DNA from: Euphorbia lathyris
Lineage: Eukaryota; Streptophyta; Magnoliopsida; Malpighiales; Euphorbiaceae
Direction of reading: 5' to 3'
DNA length: 64,000 nucleotides
Assembly (NCBI RefSeq): GCF_963576675.1
Contig: NC_088910.1
Span: 31,188,531-31,252,530, forward strand
In this document: piece after piece, positions 1-11,400 of the stretch
How positions within the stretch are numbered: the first letter of the stretch is position 1
Layout of the letters: each line of letters begins with the position of its first letter
Notes under the pieces: generated by a model
What the model was told of the DNA's origin: nothing
Seen by the model: the letters and a program-made list of their open reading frames with translations, nothing else
The model's database searches: none
Program-made: the position numbers and the translations under genes

Positions 1-1054
1 CAAACAATTAGAACCTAATAAATTAAGGTCTTAAAATTGGAGAGCATTGACATGATAGATCATGAAACCATGTTACAATAATTATATCCTTTACCATGTG
101 TCATAGGATAAAATGCTAAGCATCACATTATGAACCTTCTAAGAGATTCCTGTAAATTGAATTTATTTAATTTCCACTTAGTAAACAAGGTGTCATATAT
201 ATAATGCATGATAAAATGAAGAGGTTTTAAGAACTATAGGAATTTATTCTGTACACATTAAGGATGAAAACTATAGGAAGTAAGTTATTGACATAACTAG
301 TTAATTGATAGAAGTGAATTAGAATATTTAGAATTTGTTAGAACTACGTGGCTTTGATTCCCAAACACTAAATTTTAGTGGGATACGTAGGAAGCTTGAT
401 AATAAATTATTGTCAAGTCCAAGCCAATTAAGTAGTTACATTAAGTACTTGTCAAGAGTTATTTTTACTATTAGATTAGTTAATGTCGAATATCAAAATC
501 AATTGTTCGTGTCGTGTAAGAATTAAGTGATAGAAATAGTGAAGTGATATTGTTGCAGTATGAGTTTGGTTTTGAGAATAGTTTGGTGACTATAGATCAA
601 AGGAAATACAGATCAAAGGAAATAAATTTTGTTATTGATCGTAATGCCTAAGGTGCAAGTCTTACAGTAGTAGTTGCCTTATCAAATGTTGTTTAAGGTC
701 AGGCGTGACAATATCGATTAATAACTTTTTAATAATATGATTCTATTTTATATTCGCGGACGTTCATTATTGTGTATATCTGTCCTACCCGATGCCTTTT
801 AGGGTCAGGTATGACATAACTAGGTTGAAATTGTGAGTTACTAAGAGTTATGTATAAATAATTGTTACAGTGATGTGGATATAGATAAACGATGGACTTA
901 ATGGAAAGAAACATTAGAATTTGTGGTCTTATGATGATTATGAGTAATCTTGATAATTTGAAATAATTTTGTGACCTTGAAGATTATTTGAGGAAGAAAA
1001 TTTAGATTAGAGAATGTGAATTTCGAGGACGAAATTACTTAAGGTGGGGAGAAT
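1..1054 (+). mobile_element. Decayed internal 3' region of a Ty3/gypsy element
   Basis: No usable reading frame remains. The right edge (about 1020-1054) reads as the usual 3' end of Tekay/Del-type gypsy elements: a 'gaggacgaaatt' stretch, then the purine tract aaggtggggaga (1041-1052), immediately followed by an LTR starting TGTCACG. Around 690-715 and 780-815 are strings resembling the LTR terminus (…gtcaggcgtgaca, …cccgatgcc…gtcaggtatgaca), so fragments of further related LTRs may be mixed in. Assignment rests on these termini, not on protein similarity. Confidence 0.4.
1041..1052 (+). other. Polypurine tract of gypsy element
   Basis: The purine run aaggtggggaga lies two bases before the LTR start TG, where plus-strand priming takes place in LTR retrotransposons. 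Confidence 0.6.
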
Positions 1055-2689
1055 TGTCACGTCCGTGTCTAAATTTCTAGAATTTATATCTTGATAGTAA
1101 TATATATTATAATTATTAGGTGTGTGATTTTTATTTGGTGTTATAGTAAAAGTTTGGAGTTAATTTGATGTTTTTATGTGTAAATTAAAAGTTTAGATAA
1201 TTTTTAAAAGATTATATAAAGACTGAGGACCAAATGAGATCTTTGCTAAATTTGGATATATATATTCCAAATCTTGGAAGAGGTGGGTCGACGTTATCCT
1301 TTTCTTTTCCTGTTTTTTTTCTTTTCTGCCAGTTGATCGTTCCTGAACCGTTTCTCCACCGTTTCTTTGATTTACGGAGTTTTGACCGTCCGAATCACTC
1401 GAAATTGGAAACATAGCATCCTTATGTATAGATCTAAGTCCTAACCGAAGAGTTTTTGAGTTTCGGCAATGTTTGGAGGGAAACATCTTAGACAGGATTT
1501 AGAGGAGAATTGAACGGGTGTATTTTAGCCAAGGTAAGTAACTATCAACTATTTTTGAGTTTTATGTATACAGATATATATATAATCAAAGAAGTTTCAG
1601 AAATTGATATTTTAGGGTTATGCAAGAATTTTGTAAAATTAGGGTTTTCCTGATTTTGCTTTTTATTATGAAATTACAGTTCAAATGAAGCTATTGATTA
1701 TGCTTCTATGTGAATTTCAGATTTTACTTGATTATGTTGATTTAAGGCTTAATTTGGTTGATTTACATATATACATATATGTTTTTGGTTTCAATGTATA
1801 TATATATTGAATAAAATGAATTTGATGATTTCTTACGAATTGTTTTTGGATTGAGAAATCTGTTGCGGTTATTGTTGTTATTATTTTGGGTTGAAGTCCA
1901 AATATGATTTTTATGATACAAACGGGCTTATTGAAGCCAAATGATTTATGATTATGAAATAGTTTGGAATTTGATTGTGAAATGAAATTTGAGCACGTTA
2001 TGATTTTATGATTTTATATCCATCGAGAGTTATCCGGATTGGTGGTTTTATATTGGAAGACCATGTTCAGTGAGGGACATGGCATGTGTACACAGTCTGA
2101 AGACCTATTGGGTATGGCAGCGAAGTGTTGGGTAAGACCATATGGGATAGGCAATGTTAAGAGACGTCTCGACTATATATGTGGTTATGGATTGATACTT
2201 AAGGGGAGAAACTCGAGGATGGATACAATGTTTTAAGTTTATTTGGACTATGTTTTCGGTTATGATTGATTTTGATATAAGGTTTTACTTTGATTAAATA
2301 TGAGTTTGTTTGATAAAACACTTATTTGATTACAAGTTGGTTTGATAAAACATTTAAAGTTTTGAGTATATTTTATAAGGTTTTGATTAAATCCTTTATA
2401 AAAGTATATATGTAGCTATGTTAAGTAAAGTTGGTTTTTATAGCTGATAGTTTGTTACTGAGATTTTTGTCTCACGTTTTTAAATGTTTTAATGTTTTTA
2501 GGTGAGAAAGTACAGGATATAGAGAAGGTTACCGACCGTTTAGGCGGGGTTTGAGAATTATAGTTAGAACTTTGGTAGTTCAATTGTAATATTATGGCGT
2601 TGGATAATTTGAAGACTCTTAAGTATTGATTATGATCTTTCTATTTCACGCCCGATGCCGATTGAGGTCGTCTAGGGTCGGGTGTGACA
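1055..2689 (+). mobile_element. 3' LTR of Tekay/Del-like Ty3/gypsy element
   Basis: This 1635-bp segment starts TGTCACGTCC directly after a polypurine tract and ends GGGTGTGACA, so it has TG...CA ends and a short inverted terminal motif (tgtcac / gtgaca). Internal landmarks typical of this LTR group are the 'gagttatccgg...ggacatggcatgtg' block (2025-2090), the 'gttactgagatttttgtctcacg' block near 2455-2478 and the closing 'cgcccgatgccg...gggtcgg' block. The short ORFs inside are not genes. No matching 5' LTR is in the window. Confidence 0.7.
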
Positions 2690-3209
2690 TCACCGATTTG
2701 CAAATTTGAAAAACTAAAAACTTTTAGGTTAACACTATCGGTTTTGACCATTGATAACCTCAAATTAAAAATTTCAAAAATTATATTTGTTTAGTACTAC
2801 ATTTACCATAAAACTACGTTTTCGATTTTCCAAAACTCATAATTTTCAGAATTTTCTCTCTCTAAACATGCAATTCTTATCGACTATAAAAAAAATACCT
2901 AAATAACCGCAAAATTAAAAAGTTCATCGACAATCAAAACTTAAGAGTGTCAACCTAGAACCCATAATTTTGCTAACGACGAGGACGTCAATCTTGTTTT
3001 TGTAAAGAAAAAAAAATATAGACATCAATTTGCAAATCAGCAAAATCACACAAGTTATATTTAGAATTTACCTCTTTTCTTTTTTTATAATTTATTAATT
3101 TAATCCATATTAGACATTTATACTATATATAATTACGGAAGCAGAGAGAAATGAGAAGAAGTGTTCTAGAGGTCTTTTTGATGAGTTGTCAACGTAGTAA
3201 AAAATCAGA
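2690..3209. other. AT-rich intergenic stretch
   Basis: Between the gypsy LTR and the Mutator-like element I see no open frame, RNA gene or clear repeat. It is low-complexity AT-rich sequence. Confidence 0.6.
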
Positions 3210-3218
3210 TTAAAAATA
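3210..3218 (+). repeat. Left 9-bp target-site duplication of Pack-MULE
   Basis: ttaaaaata immediately before the element's GGGAAAAGTAC end. The same nine bases follow the other end at 4881-4889. Confidence 0.85.
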
Positions 3219-3475
3219 GGGAAAAGTACAAAAATAAACCTTGTGGTTACACCTGTTTTCGATCAACACACATGTGGTTTAAAAGTTTACAAAATAGTAC
3301 ATTGAGGTTCATTCCGTTAGCAAACACAAGCCAAATTGACTAACGGTGTTAAAAGTCAAAGGAAAAATAATTAATTTGGTCCTTATAATTATTTATATTA
3401 TAAATTAACTCCCTTAATTATCTAATTCTCATAAAAAAGCCACAAAATAAAAATAAAAATTCAAATTTACCATCT
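3219..3475 (+). repeat. Left TIR of Pack-MULE
   Basis: About 257 bp whose reverse complement recurs at 4624-4880 with roughly a dozen mismatches. It is followed by internal sequence that does not repeat. Confidence 0.88.
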
Positions 3476-3749
3476 CTCATCTCTTTCTTTTCGATCTCCC
3501 TCCTTCAATCTCACTTTAAATTTAAGCTTAAGTAAAAAGATAAAAACTGAAGTGGCCGGATTCCTATTCTCACGAAATTCACATCACCACTTCCGCCAGC
3601 TTGTGCTTCCTCCTAATCAACGCAAATTGGTGTTCCATTTTCTCAGAAATATCAACTTCTGAGTGCTGACTCTAGGACTCTACTCTATCGAAAGCAAAAT
3701 CCATATGTGTTCACCTTATCAAAGAAAACCAATTTAAAATTAGAAAACA

Positions 3750-4077
3750 CAAACAACTTTTTGGATCATTCAGATTACACTACAACTGGTGTTCCTCCCA
3801 TATTTTACCAGTTCCAGATTTATACTACCATCCTTCTTCTACTGCTCATAATAATGATTCTCAGCTTTCAGGATATCTTCAATGGCTAGAAGAAGAAAAG
3901 CTCAAACTAAATCGAAATGTTGGAGAAGAAGAAGCCAATGCCAATGCCATGAATGAAATAAAAAGCTCAAACTAGCTGATATGTTCATAGCTACCTGTCA
4001 GGCTGCCATGAAAAGTTTAGGTTGGAAAACAGTAATCTTATAGGAGATTTCAGGACATGATGGCCAGAAGTATGTGA
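3750..4077 (+). pseudogene. Captured fragment of a DUF761-type plant gene
   Basis: The frame through 3858-3950 gives SGYLQWLEEEKLKLNRN then NAMNEIK. After a one-base shift it gives KLKLADMFIATCQAAMK, and after further disruption the frame at 4039-4077 ends YRRFQDMMARSM followed by a stop. The order 'LQWL(E/D)E ... NEID(x)LADMFIA(N)C ... YRRFQ(E/D)MLARSM-stop' is the conserved C-terminal region of plant DUF761 / cotton-fiber-like proteins. At least two frameshifts and loss of the segment before YRRFQ mean it cannot make the domain. Function of the parent family is poorly defined. The family call is from memory of the motif, not a search. Confidence 0.6.
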
Positions 4078-4352
4078 TTTCAATATTATTATCTTCTTTC
4101 TGTTTCAATCAAGGTTTGCTCGAGTGGTTTGGAGTTAGATAACTCTGCAAGTAAGATTTAATATTGATATGGGTGATTTCCGGAGGAGTTGCAGTGTTGA
4201 TTGAAGGATGTCGATTTGGATCGGAAGCGACACGGACACATGCGGTTGGTGCTGTCATCATCATCGCCGTGCCTGGATGAATCGGAATCGGAGGAGTTGC
4301 AGTGAAGAACAACAAATGTTTGTAGAAGCAACTTTCTATGCGCTAGAGACAA

Positions 4353-4515
4353 GATGAGTTTGCAGTTGTTGCTGAAGAGGCGAGCGAAAAGCTTCAAGAA
4401 GCTCTGGTGGCTCAAAAGAGAGCTGAGGAGAATTCCGAAATTTAAAAGTTTGATTTGGAACAGGCTGGGATTGAGACAGTTCAGAAGAAGGAAGATGAAT
4501 CGCGAATCATGGTCT
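4353..4515 (+). pseudogene. Captured coiled-coil exon, WEB-family-like
   Basis: Reading from 4353 gives DEFAVVAEEASEKLQEAL, VAQKRAEENSEI, a stop, then KFDLEQAGIETVQKKEDE. The string EKL(Q/R)EALVAQKRAEENSEIEKF...EQAGIE(A/T)VQKKE(D/E)E is characteristic of the long coiled-coil plant WEB-family proteins related to WEAK CHLOROPLAST MOVEMENT UNDER BLUE LIGHT 1 (At3g02930-like). The conserved EK becomes a stop and a few residues are missing after KF. No flanking exons of the parent are recognisable, so this is one captured exon piece. Assignment is from motif memory. Confidence 0.55.
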
Positions 4516-4623
4516 GATTTTGTAGATGATTTAAACAGTAAAAAAATTACTAATTTTTTTGCTAGAGAGAGAAAATAGACAGGGAAAGTGATATTTTTGA
4601 TTTTTATTAAATTGAGATAAAAA

Positions 4624-4880
4624 AGATGGTAAATTTGAATTTTTATTTTTATTTTGTGGCTTGTTTATGAGAATTAGATAATTAAGGGGGTTAATTTATA
4701 ATATAAATAATTATAAGAACCAAATTAACTATTTTCCCTTTGACTTTTAACACCGTTAGTCAATTTGGCTTGTGTTTGCTAACGGAATGAACCTCAAGGT
4801 ACCATTTTGCAAACTTTTAAACCACATGGATGTTGATCGAAAATAGGTGTAACCACAAGGTTTATTTTTGTACTTTTCCC
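4624..4880 (-). repeat. Right TIR of Pack-MULE
   Basis: Reverse complement of 3219-3475. It ends ...GTACTTTTCCC at 4880. Confidence 0.88.
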
Positions 4881-4889
4881 TTAAAAATA
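4881..4889 (+). repeat. Right 9-bp target-site duplication of Pack-MULE
   Basis: ttaaaaata, identical to 3210-3218. Confidence 0.85.
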
Positions 4890-6479
4890 TTTAATTAATT
4901 AAACGTAACAAATTTATATTTATAATATATTAAATAATTACTAGCCTATTAATTAAAATAATAAAAGAAAGCAAGAGTTACGGGAAGATGAAAAAACACA
5001 AAGCAAAGGATATCCAAAAGTCACAAATAAACTTCTATATAAAGCATGATAGATAGCATGATAGATTGGTCACGATCGATAGTATTATTCGATTTTTTTT
5101 TCATATGTTGTAGTTATTTTTGTTCTCAATTGTGTTGTTGTTTTCTTTTTATTAAACAATAGTTGTTATAGTTTAATTTTTCAGAGATGAAATTTCATTT
5201 CTGTTGTTACCCAGGTTCCATACCTCTCGCTACCTTATCCATGTTTTCTTTTTTATTTGTCTTTTTTTTTTCAAAATGACTAAAATAAAGATTTTGTAAA
5301 TTTGTATTCTTTTTTAGTATATATTGCTAGGTGTTATCATTTCGATTGCTAACTCTTAACTAAAATTTAGATTTTCGGCTTTATATGAACTCAATTTTTT
5401 GCTTTCTCAATTGTGTTGTTGTTTTATTTTTATTAAACAATTGTTGTTATAGTTTCATTTTCCAGAGATGAAATTCCATTTCTGTTGTTATCCAGATTCC
5501 ATACCTCTCGCTACCTTATCCATGTTTTCTTTTTTATTTATTTATTTATTTTTCAAAATGACTAAAATAAAGATTTCGTATATTTGCATTCTTTTTTAGT
5601 ATATATTCCTAGGTGTTATCGTTTTGATTGTTAACTCTAACTAAAATTTAGATTTTCGGCTTTTTATGAACTCAATTTTTAGTTTTAATTGAAGTTAGAT
5701 TAATTTTTCTAATTCGGAACATGTTGAAATCCACTCATTTTTTTAGTTTAAGTTTAGCTAATTGATATGTATTGTATTTTTTTATTTTTATGCATTTTGG
5801 TACAAATAGATATAAAGTTGCACACGATAGTTGTTCATTGAAGTTTGAGACATATTAAATAAAATATTAAAGAGATATTAGAATATTATACTTACAATGA
5901 AGTTTATTTCAATATAAATTATGTTATATTATTATTATTATTATCAAAAAGTTATTTTTTTCTAATTTTCTAGATAAGGAGATTGTAAGCGTCTAATACG
6001 CTTGATAAAATGTTTATTCTCGAAGAATGTAGATTATGCTAGATACGAATTCAAAATCAAGGTAAATAAAAATAAATTTTGATGCTCAAAATCCTAAAAA
6101 TGTACATTAATTATGGATATTGAGATAATTGCTTTTGCAACATTGGCTTATATAATTTTTAACTATTATATTATGGTTCGTACAAAATTGTTAGTATTTC
6201 AAGAGTTTTTAACAGATGAAAATGAAATATGATCATAGGACAAATTATTGAAAAATATTAATTAAGAAACTATTATTATTTGAATCTCTTCAAATTCTCA
6301 AAGGTTGGGCATAATGATTCTAATTAATATAATTAATTTCACATATTAATTATAAAACGTTTTTTTTTGTACTGAGTGGTTACAATTGCGATTTAATTCT
6401 ATTTAACTAAAATTAATTTATGGACTTAATACTTTATTAAGAAAAAATAAAATGTTTAATTAATGGGCAAAAAATATTT
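4890..6479. other. AT-rich intergenic region
   Basis: Apart from the tandem duplication listed separately (5123-5683), I see no gene or RNA. The rest is long AT-rich low-complexity DNA with short ATT runs near 5930. Confidence 0.6.
5123..5683 (+). repeat. Two-copy tandem duplication, unit about 281 bp
   Basis: The block starting ttctcaattgtgttgttg at 5123 recurs at 5404 with a few substitutions. It contains 'cagagatgaaatt' and 'ccatacctctcgctacc', and ends with 'gaactcaattttt'. Offset is 281 bp. No coding potential is apparent. Whether it belongs to a transposon is unknown. Confidence 0.8.
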
Positions 6480-7532
6480 TCACTCTCCTCTTTATACGCT
6501 TATGTCTCGACATTCTCTCTTATTTAAAAAAAAACCCGAGAGGAAGATGGTTCTCTCCTAATTATCTTTTTCGTCCCTTCATTTTTTTTCAATTCTTTTG
6601 TTTGTTTTTCTTACTTACAAAATTCAAGAATATATAATTATTAGAAAATATTAATGAAGTCAAATAAGTGATATCTACGAGTATGGCTGATATTCTATAT
6701 AGTGAAAGAACGAAGAACAAATTGCTGGAATGTCTTGATGAGATATTACGAGATGAAAATAGGAGAAATCATCATCTTAAACTGATTCAATTAGATATAT
6801 TGGGTTATTGTAGCAAAATGAATAATTGAATTCGAATACTTGGTGATCATGAAATTCCATCAACCAAAATAATTATCATCAAGATGAATTTGTGACTAAT
6901 TCTTACGAATTTTATTTATTTATATGTAACATATTGAATTGATAAAGTTTCTTCATATGCAACATTAGAAAAGTATTGATTGTAATAGTTTATAGAATAA
7001 TATATTGATGTTGGTTCCATTTTAACATAGATTGTAATTCTTTTGTATCGTAGATATAATATTTAATTTTAATTGTAGTTTAATTTAATTTTTGTTTAAC
7101 CTATATTGTAATTCTTTTGTATCGTAAATATAATATTTAATTTTAATTATAGTTTAATTCAATTTTTGGTTTTTTATTATATTCTAATATATTTTTTAAT
7201 TAATCTGCTATTTTATTATTATTGTTTCACAGAATATTTGGAATATGAAAATGTATTAAAATTCATAAAAAGTACAAATCATTGAATTTTATAAAAATAA
7301 ATAAATCATTCATCTTTAGTTAAAATTCTATAAAAAAAAGTAGTCAATTATTTTTAAAATTAATTTAATTTGAATTATCATTAAAAAATATATATTAATT
7401 TCAAATGTACATAATATAAATTTTTTTCATTGCATGATATAAAATTATTTAAAAGTAAATATGTCAATTTATTTATTTATCTAAATTATATAAAAGTTTC
7501 ATACCTCGTGCACCGCACGGGTTTTCGACTAG
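6480..7532 (+). mobile_element. Non-autonomous Helitron, copy 1
   Basis: The 3' end shows the Helitron signature: a hairpin (cgtgc-acc-gcacg, 7507-7519), a short spacer, then CTAG (7529-7532) followed by T. No terminal inverted repeats and no clear target duplication, as expected. A second copy in inverted orientation lies at 58654-61153, and similarity between the two defines the limits. The 5' end is approximate; shared sequence begins at about atattttcactctcc. No Rep/helicase is encoded. Confidence 0.75.
6683..6829 (+). CDS. Small ORF (48 aa) conserved in both Helitron copies
   Basis: ATG at 6683 to TGA at 6829 gives a charged 48-residue peptide starting MADILYSERTKNKLLE and ending LGYCSKMNN. 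The same 147-bp ORF is open in the other Helitron copy (60801-60947, minus) with four base differences and three amino-acid changes. I do not recognise the family. It may be a captured host exon or a chance ORF in a young element. All observed differences alter the protein, so there is no sign of purifying selection. Confidence 0.3.
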   Translation: MADILYSERTKNKLLECLDEILRDENRRNHHLKLIQLDILGYCSKMNN

Positions 7533-7533
7533 T
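7505..7533 (+). other. Helitron 3' terminal hairpin and CTAGT
   Basis: Short GC-rich stem in otherwise AT-rich DNA about 10 bases upstream of CTAG|T, matching the Helitron terminator. The same structure, with a longer stem CCCGTGC-gat-GCACGGG, lies at 58654-58683 on the minus strand. Confidence 0.75.
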
Positions 7534-7884
7534 TTTATATAATAATAACACCAGCATCTCATCACAATTTTACGAAACACTAATCATTAATCAGCTAATA
7601 ATAAACATCTAACAACAACAATAATCAACTAACTACAATAGCTAACAACTAACAACAACAAAAACAACATCTATCAACTAACCGTTCAACCAAACATGCC
7701 ATAAAAATAAATGATTAAGACTAAGATATATTGAAGGAAAATATTAAAGACTCATGAGATCCTGTTTGTTTGCTCGAAGATATATTTTTTTTATTTTCCG
7801 GTATTTATATGTTTAAGAAAATAAATCAATTTCCATGAGAAAAATGTTTTACTATTTTAAAAGAATAAAATATTTTTTTTCTAC
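7534..7884. other. Intergenic low-complexity DNA
   Basis: Contains CAA/AACAACA-rich simple sequence (about 7605-7690) and AT-rich filler. No gene seen. Confidence 0.6.
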
Positions 7885-8027
7885 CTCATGTCGTTGCACA
7901 GTATGCCTTATCCAATGCTAGTGAGTTTGTGTTTTTTTCTGCTCCGAATTGGCTACAGGATGAGGATACTTTCTGTTATGAGGCTGATTATGAATCTACT
8001 GAATTATTTTTAAAAAAAAAAAAAAAA
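7885..8027 (+). mobile_element. 3' scrap of a LINE with poly(A)
   Basis: Reading from 7893 gives VAQYALSNASEFVFFSAPNW then LQDEDTFCYEADYES, resembling the extreme C-terminus of the LINE RNase H domain (…VAH.(L/I)A.(Y/F)AL…W…P.WL…). It runs into an A tract at 8012-8027. The rest of the LINE is absent and I could not identify a target duplication. Confidence 0.45.
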
Positions 8028-8290
8028 TAGTAGTCCCCAACCATTTTTTACCGTCACCGCGAAGTAAAATATCTTATTTTTTGTTTTTAAGTTTTCACCA
8101 GATTAATTAATTTCTATACCCAGTTAATTTTTTTTATATGATTTCATTAGTCTGAGTTAAAATCAAAATTTGAGAATCATCAATTGTACATCTTTGAGGC
8201 TGACATACTTCAATCAAAATTGATACTAGTAACTATGGTTTTTATGATTGAGGACTCAACTGATTAGATTTAAAGCATGTGGACCAACAC

Positions 8291-8299
8291 TATAAAAAG
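8291..8299 (+). promoter_or_regulatory. Possible TATA box of ATG3
   Basis: tataaaaag lies 156 bp upstream of the ATG3 start codon, a reasonable distance for a plant TATA box with a short 5' UTR. There is no transcript evidence. Confidence 0.4.
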
Positions 8300-8454
8300 C
8301 AAATAAATGTATAAAATAATTGAAAATCCAAATCATCTCCAAAAACGGAGAACTAATTATTCCTGCAAAGTTTAACTTGAGAAATACGCCCGTCACTCTG
8401 CAATTTCTAGGGTTTGCCTGAACTCAATCGGTATTTGATCTGAAAATTCCCGCA

Positions 8455-11400
8455 ATGGTACTGTCCCAGAAGCTTCACGAAGCTTTCAAAGGCACCGTAG
8501 AGAGAATCACAGGACCGCGAACTGTCTCTGCCTTCAAAGAAAAGGGTGTTCTTAGCGTCAGCGAATTCGTTCTTGCCGGAGACAATCTTGTCTCTAAATG
8601 CCCTACCTGGTCCTGGTAAAGTATTTAACTAAGCCAATCTCCCTTCCGTTTATTAGGTTCGTTCGATTCTTTAGATATATGATTATTGTTGTTCAATTAT
8701 GTTCTATTGTTTTAAATTGGATTTCGGAATTGAAGAAATTTTGGGTGGGAAGGTATTTCTTGAAATTTTCTTGAAATCGTGTCTGTATTAATTTGGTAAT
8801 TAAATTACTATAGTAAGATTATGGTGTTGAATTAGCTGAAGTTAATCTTTATGGTACTGTTGCCGGAAATTGATACCCGTTGGTAACACGGGGGATATTA
8901 GATCCACAGTTATTTTGAGCTCTAGCATTGATCTTATTAGTTAATTGTAATTAAGAGTCTCTCTTTGCTTATTAGTTAAGAGTCTAATTGTTTTTCTTTA
9001 TTGGATAATGCTTCACTTGAATGGCTGCTTGTTTTGTGAAGTGAAGAATTGGGATTATCTATTCTGTTTTTAGCTTTGGTTTCTTTTTTTAGAGCGCCTT
9101 TATTTTTTATGCAAATTTTTCTAAGGTGTTTTTAGCCTTTATTTTCTTCTTTTGTCAAGCAAGTTTAAGGAATTGCATGATCAGTGTGAAATTCTTCTTC
9201 TTTCTTATGGGTTAACAGGGAATCAGGCGAACCTAGCAAAAGAAAGCCATATTTGCCTCCTGAAAAACAGTTCTTGATCACTCGAAATGGTAACAATGCC
9301 ATCTTCTCCCATTTTCTGTTTATAGAAAGCTTATCCTAGTAGCCTAGTTATGCTCTATTTTCACATTTGTTAGTAAATACCTATGGTAATTACTAGGAGT
9401 AATACTGATTTTTGTTCATACAAGCATAGTTGTTAAAGGCGCAAGGCGCTAAGGGGTCTTGGAGCCTAGGCTCCGAGGCGGAGCCAGAGGGGGCAGGGAG
9501 GGTCGGCCGACCCTCCGGCCCCGCCGGAAAACCCACATTCAATTTTTTGAAGTAGCATTTAATTTTTTCTTTACACGGTCTAGCCCCCCGACGTTTAGGT
9601 CCTGGCTCCACCACTGCCTAGGCTCAAGGCGCAATGCAAGGCGCGTGCCATGACATGCAAAAAAAAAAAAAAAAAAAAAAAAACTCTATCACTAGTTAAA
9701 GCATAAACCAAAAAAACACATTTATGACCACACAAACAAAACAAACCACTTGATCAAAAAACAAAACAAAACAAACCACATAAAAACATAATACTAAAGG
9801 TCAAAAACACAAAGTTAAGTTCATACTCCATAGAGACATTAACATAAAACAGTAAAAAAAAAAAAAAAAACCCTAGTGAGAACAGTATATGTTACTATTC
9901 TTATTTACGTGTCTTGATATTCTTATTTAGATCAACGGTTAATATTAAGTTTATTTAAATTAGATTAGTGGTTGAGATTAATCAACCATTTATTTTACAC
10001 AACAGTAAAAAAGAAAAAACCCTAGTGAAAACAGTATGTGTTACTGAGGCGCACAAGGCGAGAACCTTTTAAACTGCACCTCGCCTTGTGCAATCAAGGC
10101 TCACTACCTTGAGCCTTGCGTAAGGCGAGCTTTTAACAACTATGCATACAAGAAAACATTCCATGGGACTCTGCAAATCTTATAAATATATACTTTGGAT
10201 AGGTAAAGAGAGATGCAAGGTTGAGTCCTTCCAGACCACTAATACCTTTAGAATACCCAATTTGAAAAAACTTAAGACCTCTGAATTTTTTTTATTTAGC
10301 TTTGGAAGATTCTTTTATAATAACATTAGGGTTCATGACAAACATATGAACATTCTTTCTAGTTCCTTGCTTGCGAAGAGCTGCATCTGTTGAAGAAGAT
10401 TATGAAGCTGCTGGTGGTGAAGTTCTACTTGATAATGAGGATAATGATGGCTGGTTGGCTACTCACGGGAAGCCAAGAGGTGCATATCCTAACAGAGCTT
10501 GATATCTTGTAATTTATCCTCAATGCTTTGACTGATGCTTCCATGTTTCTTTTTTAGAAACTAGAGGTGATGAAGATGAGAATGTACCCTCAATGGATGC
10601 TCTAGAGATCAGCAAAAAAAGTACTATTCAATCAATACCGACATACTTCGGAGGCGAGGAGGAAGAAGATATTCCAGACATGGCAGATTATGAAGAACCT
10701 GACAATTTAATTGAAAATGATCCTGTGAGTCATCACTTTTTTAACACCATTGTTTTCGCCTTGTTAGAATTTAAGAATTTCTGAGAACTTTTTGGCTACT
10801 TGATGCAGGCTACGCTTCAGTCTAGTTATCTTGTAGCTCATGAACCTGATGAAGATAATATTCTGCGTACACGAACATATGATGTCAGCATCACGTAAGA
10901 TCATTTTGATACTAAAGTTGCATATATATTTTGGAGTTTGTTGTTTCTAGAACATCGATGATCAATACATTGCAACTGTTTTATTTTCATTCAACAATGT
11001 CATGAGTATTCATTGTTCTAAATCTTCTAATCATTATGTTTAGTTTTTCAGCTACTATTTTGTGGTGTGATAATGTTTTGCAAAACATGTTCTTGAAATC
11101 AATACCGTTGTTAGCTAGTTATGATATAACATTGTTTTTAATTCGTGACATTCAGATATGACAAATATTATCAAACTCCTCGTGTATGGCTTACTGGATA
11201 TGATGAGGTTTGTCAGTTATTATTATTATTAGTATTAAAAATCCATCTTTGCTTTATTGTTCCATAATTACTAACTGAATGACTTGGTGCAATAACATAT
11301 ATGTATCTCATTGCAGTCAAGGATGCTTCTGCAACCAGAACTTGTACTTGAAGATGTTAGCCAAGACCATGCACGCAAAACGGTGAGAAATGAGAAACTT

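Larger units (their letters stand above)
3219..4880. mobile_element. Mutator-like element carrying gene fragments (Pack-MULE)
   Basis: A 1662-bp non-autonomous DNA transposon. It has near-identical terminal inverted repeats of about 257 bp beginning GGGAAAAGTACAAAAATAAA and a perfect 9-bp target duplication (ttaaaaata). Long TIRs plus a 9-bp duplication are diagnostic of the Mutator superfamily. No transposase is encoded. The internal 1.1 kb has higher GC and contains degraded pieces of at least two plant genes (3750-4077 and 4353-4515), which makes it a Pack-MULE. Confidence 0.88.

Noticed and set aside
9393..9653. Proline/glycine-rich ORFs in ATG3 intron 2
   Set aside because: They lie within the GC-rich MITE nested in the hAT-type element and are open on both strands by composition.
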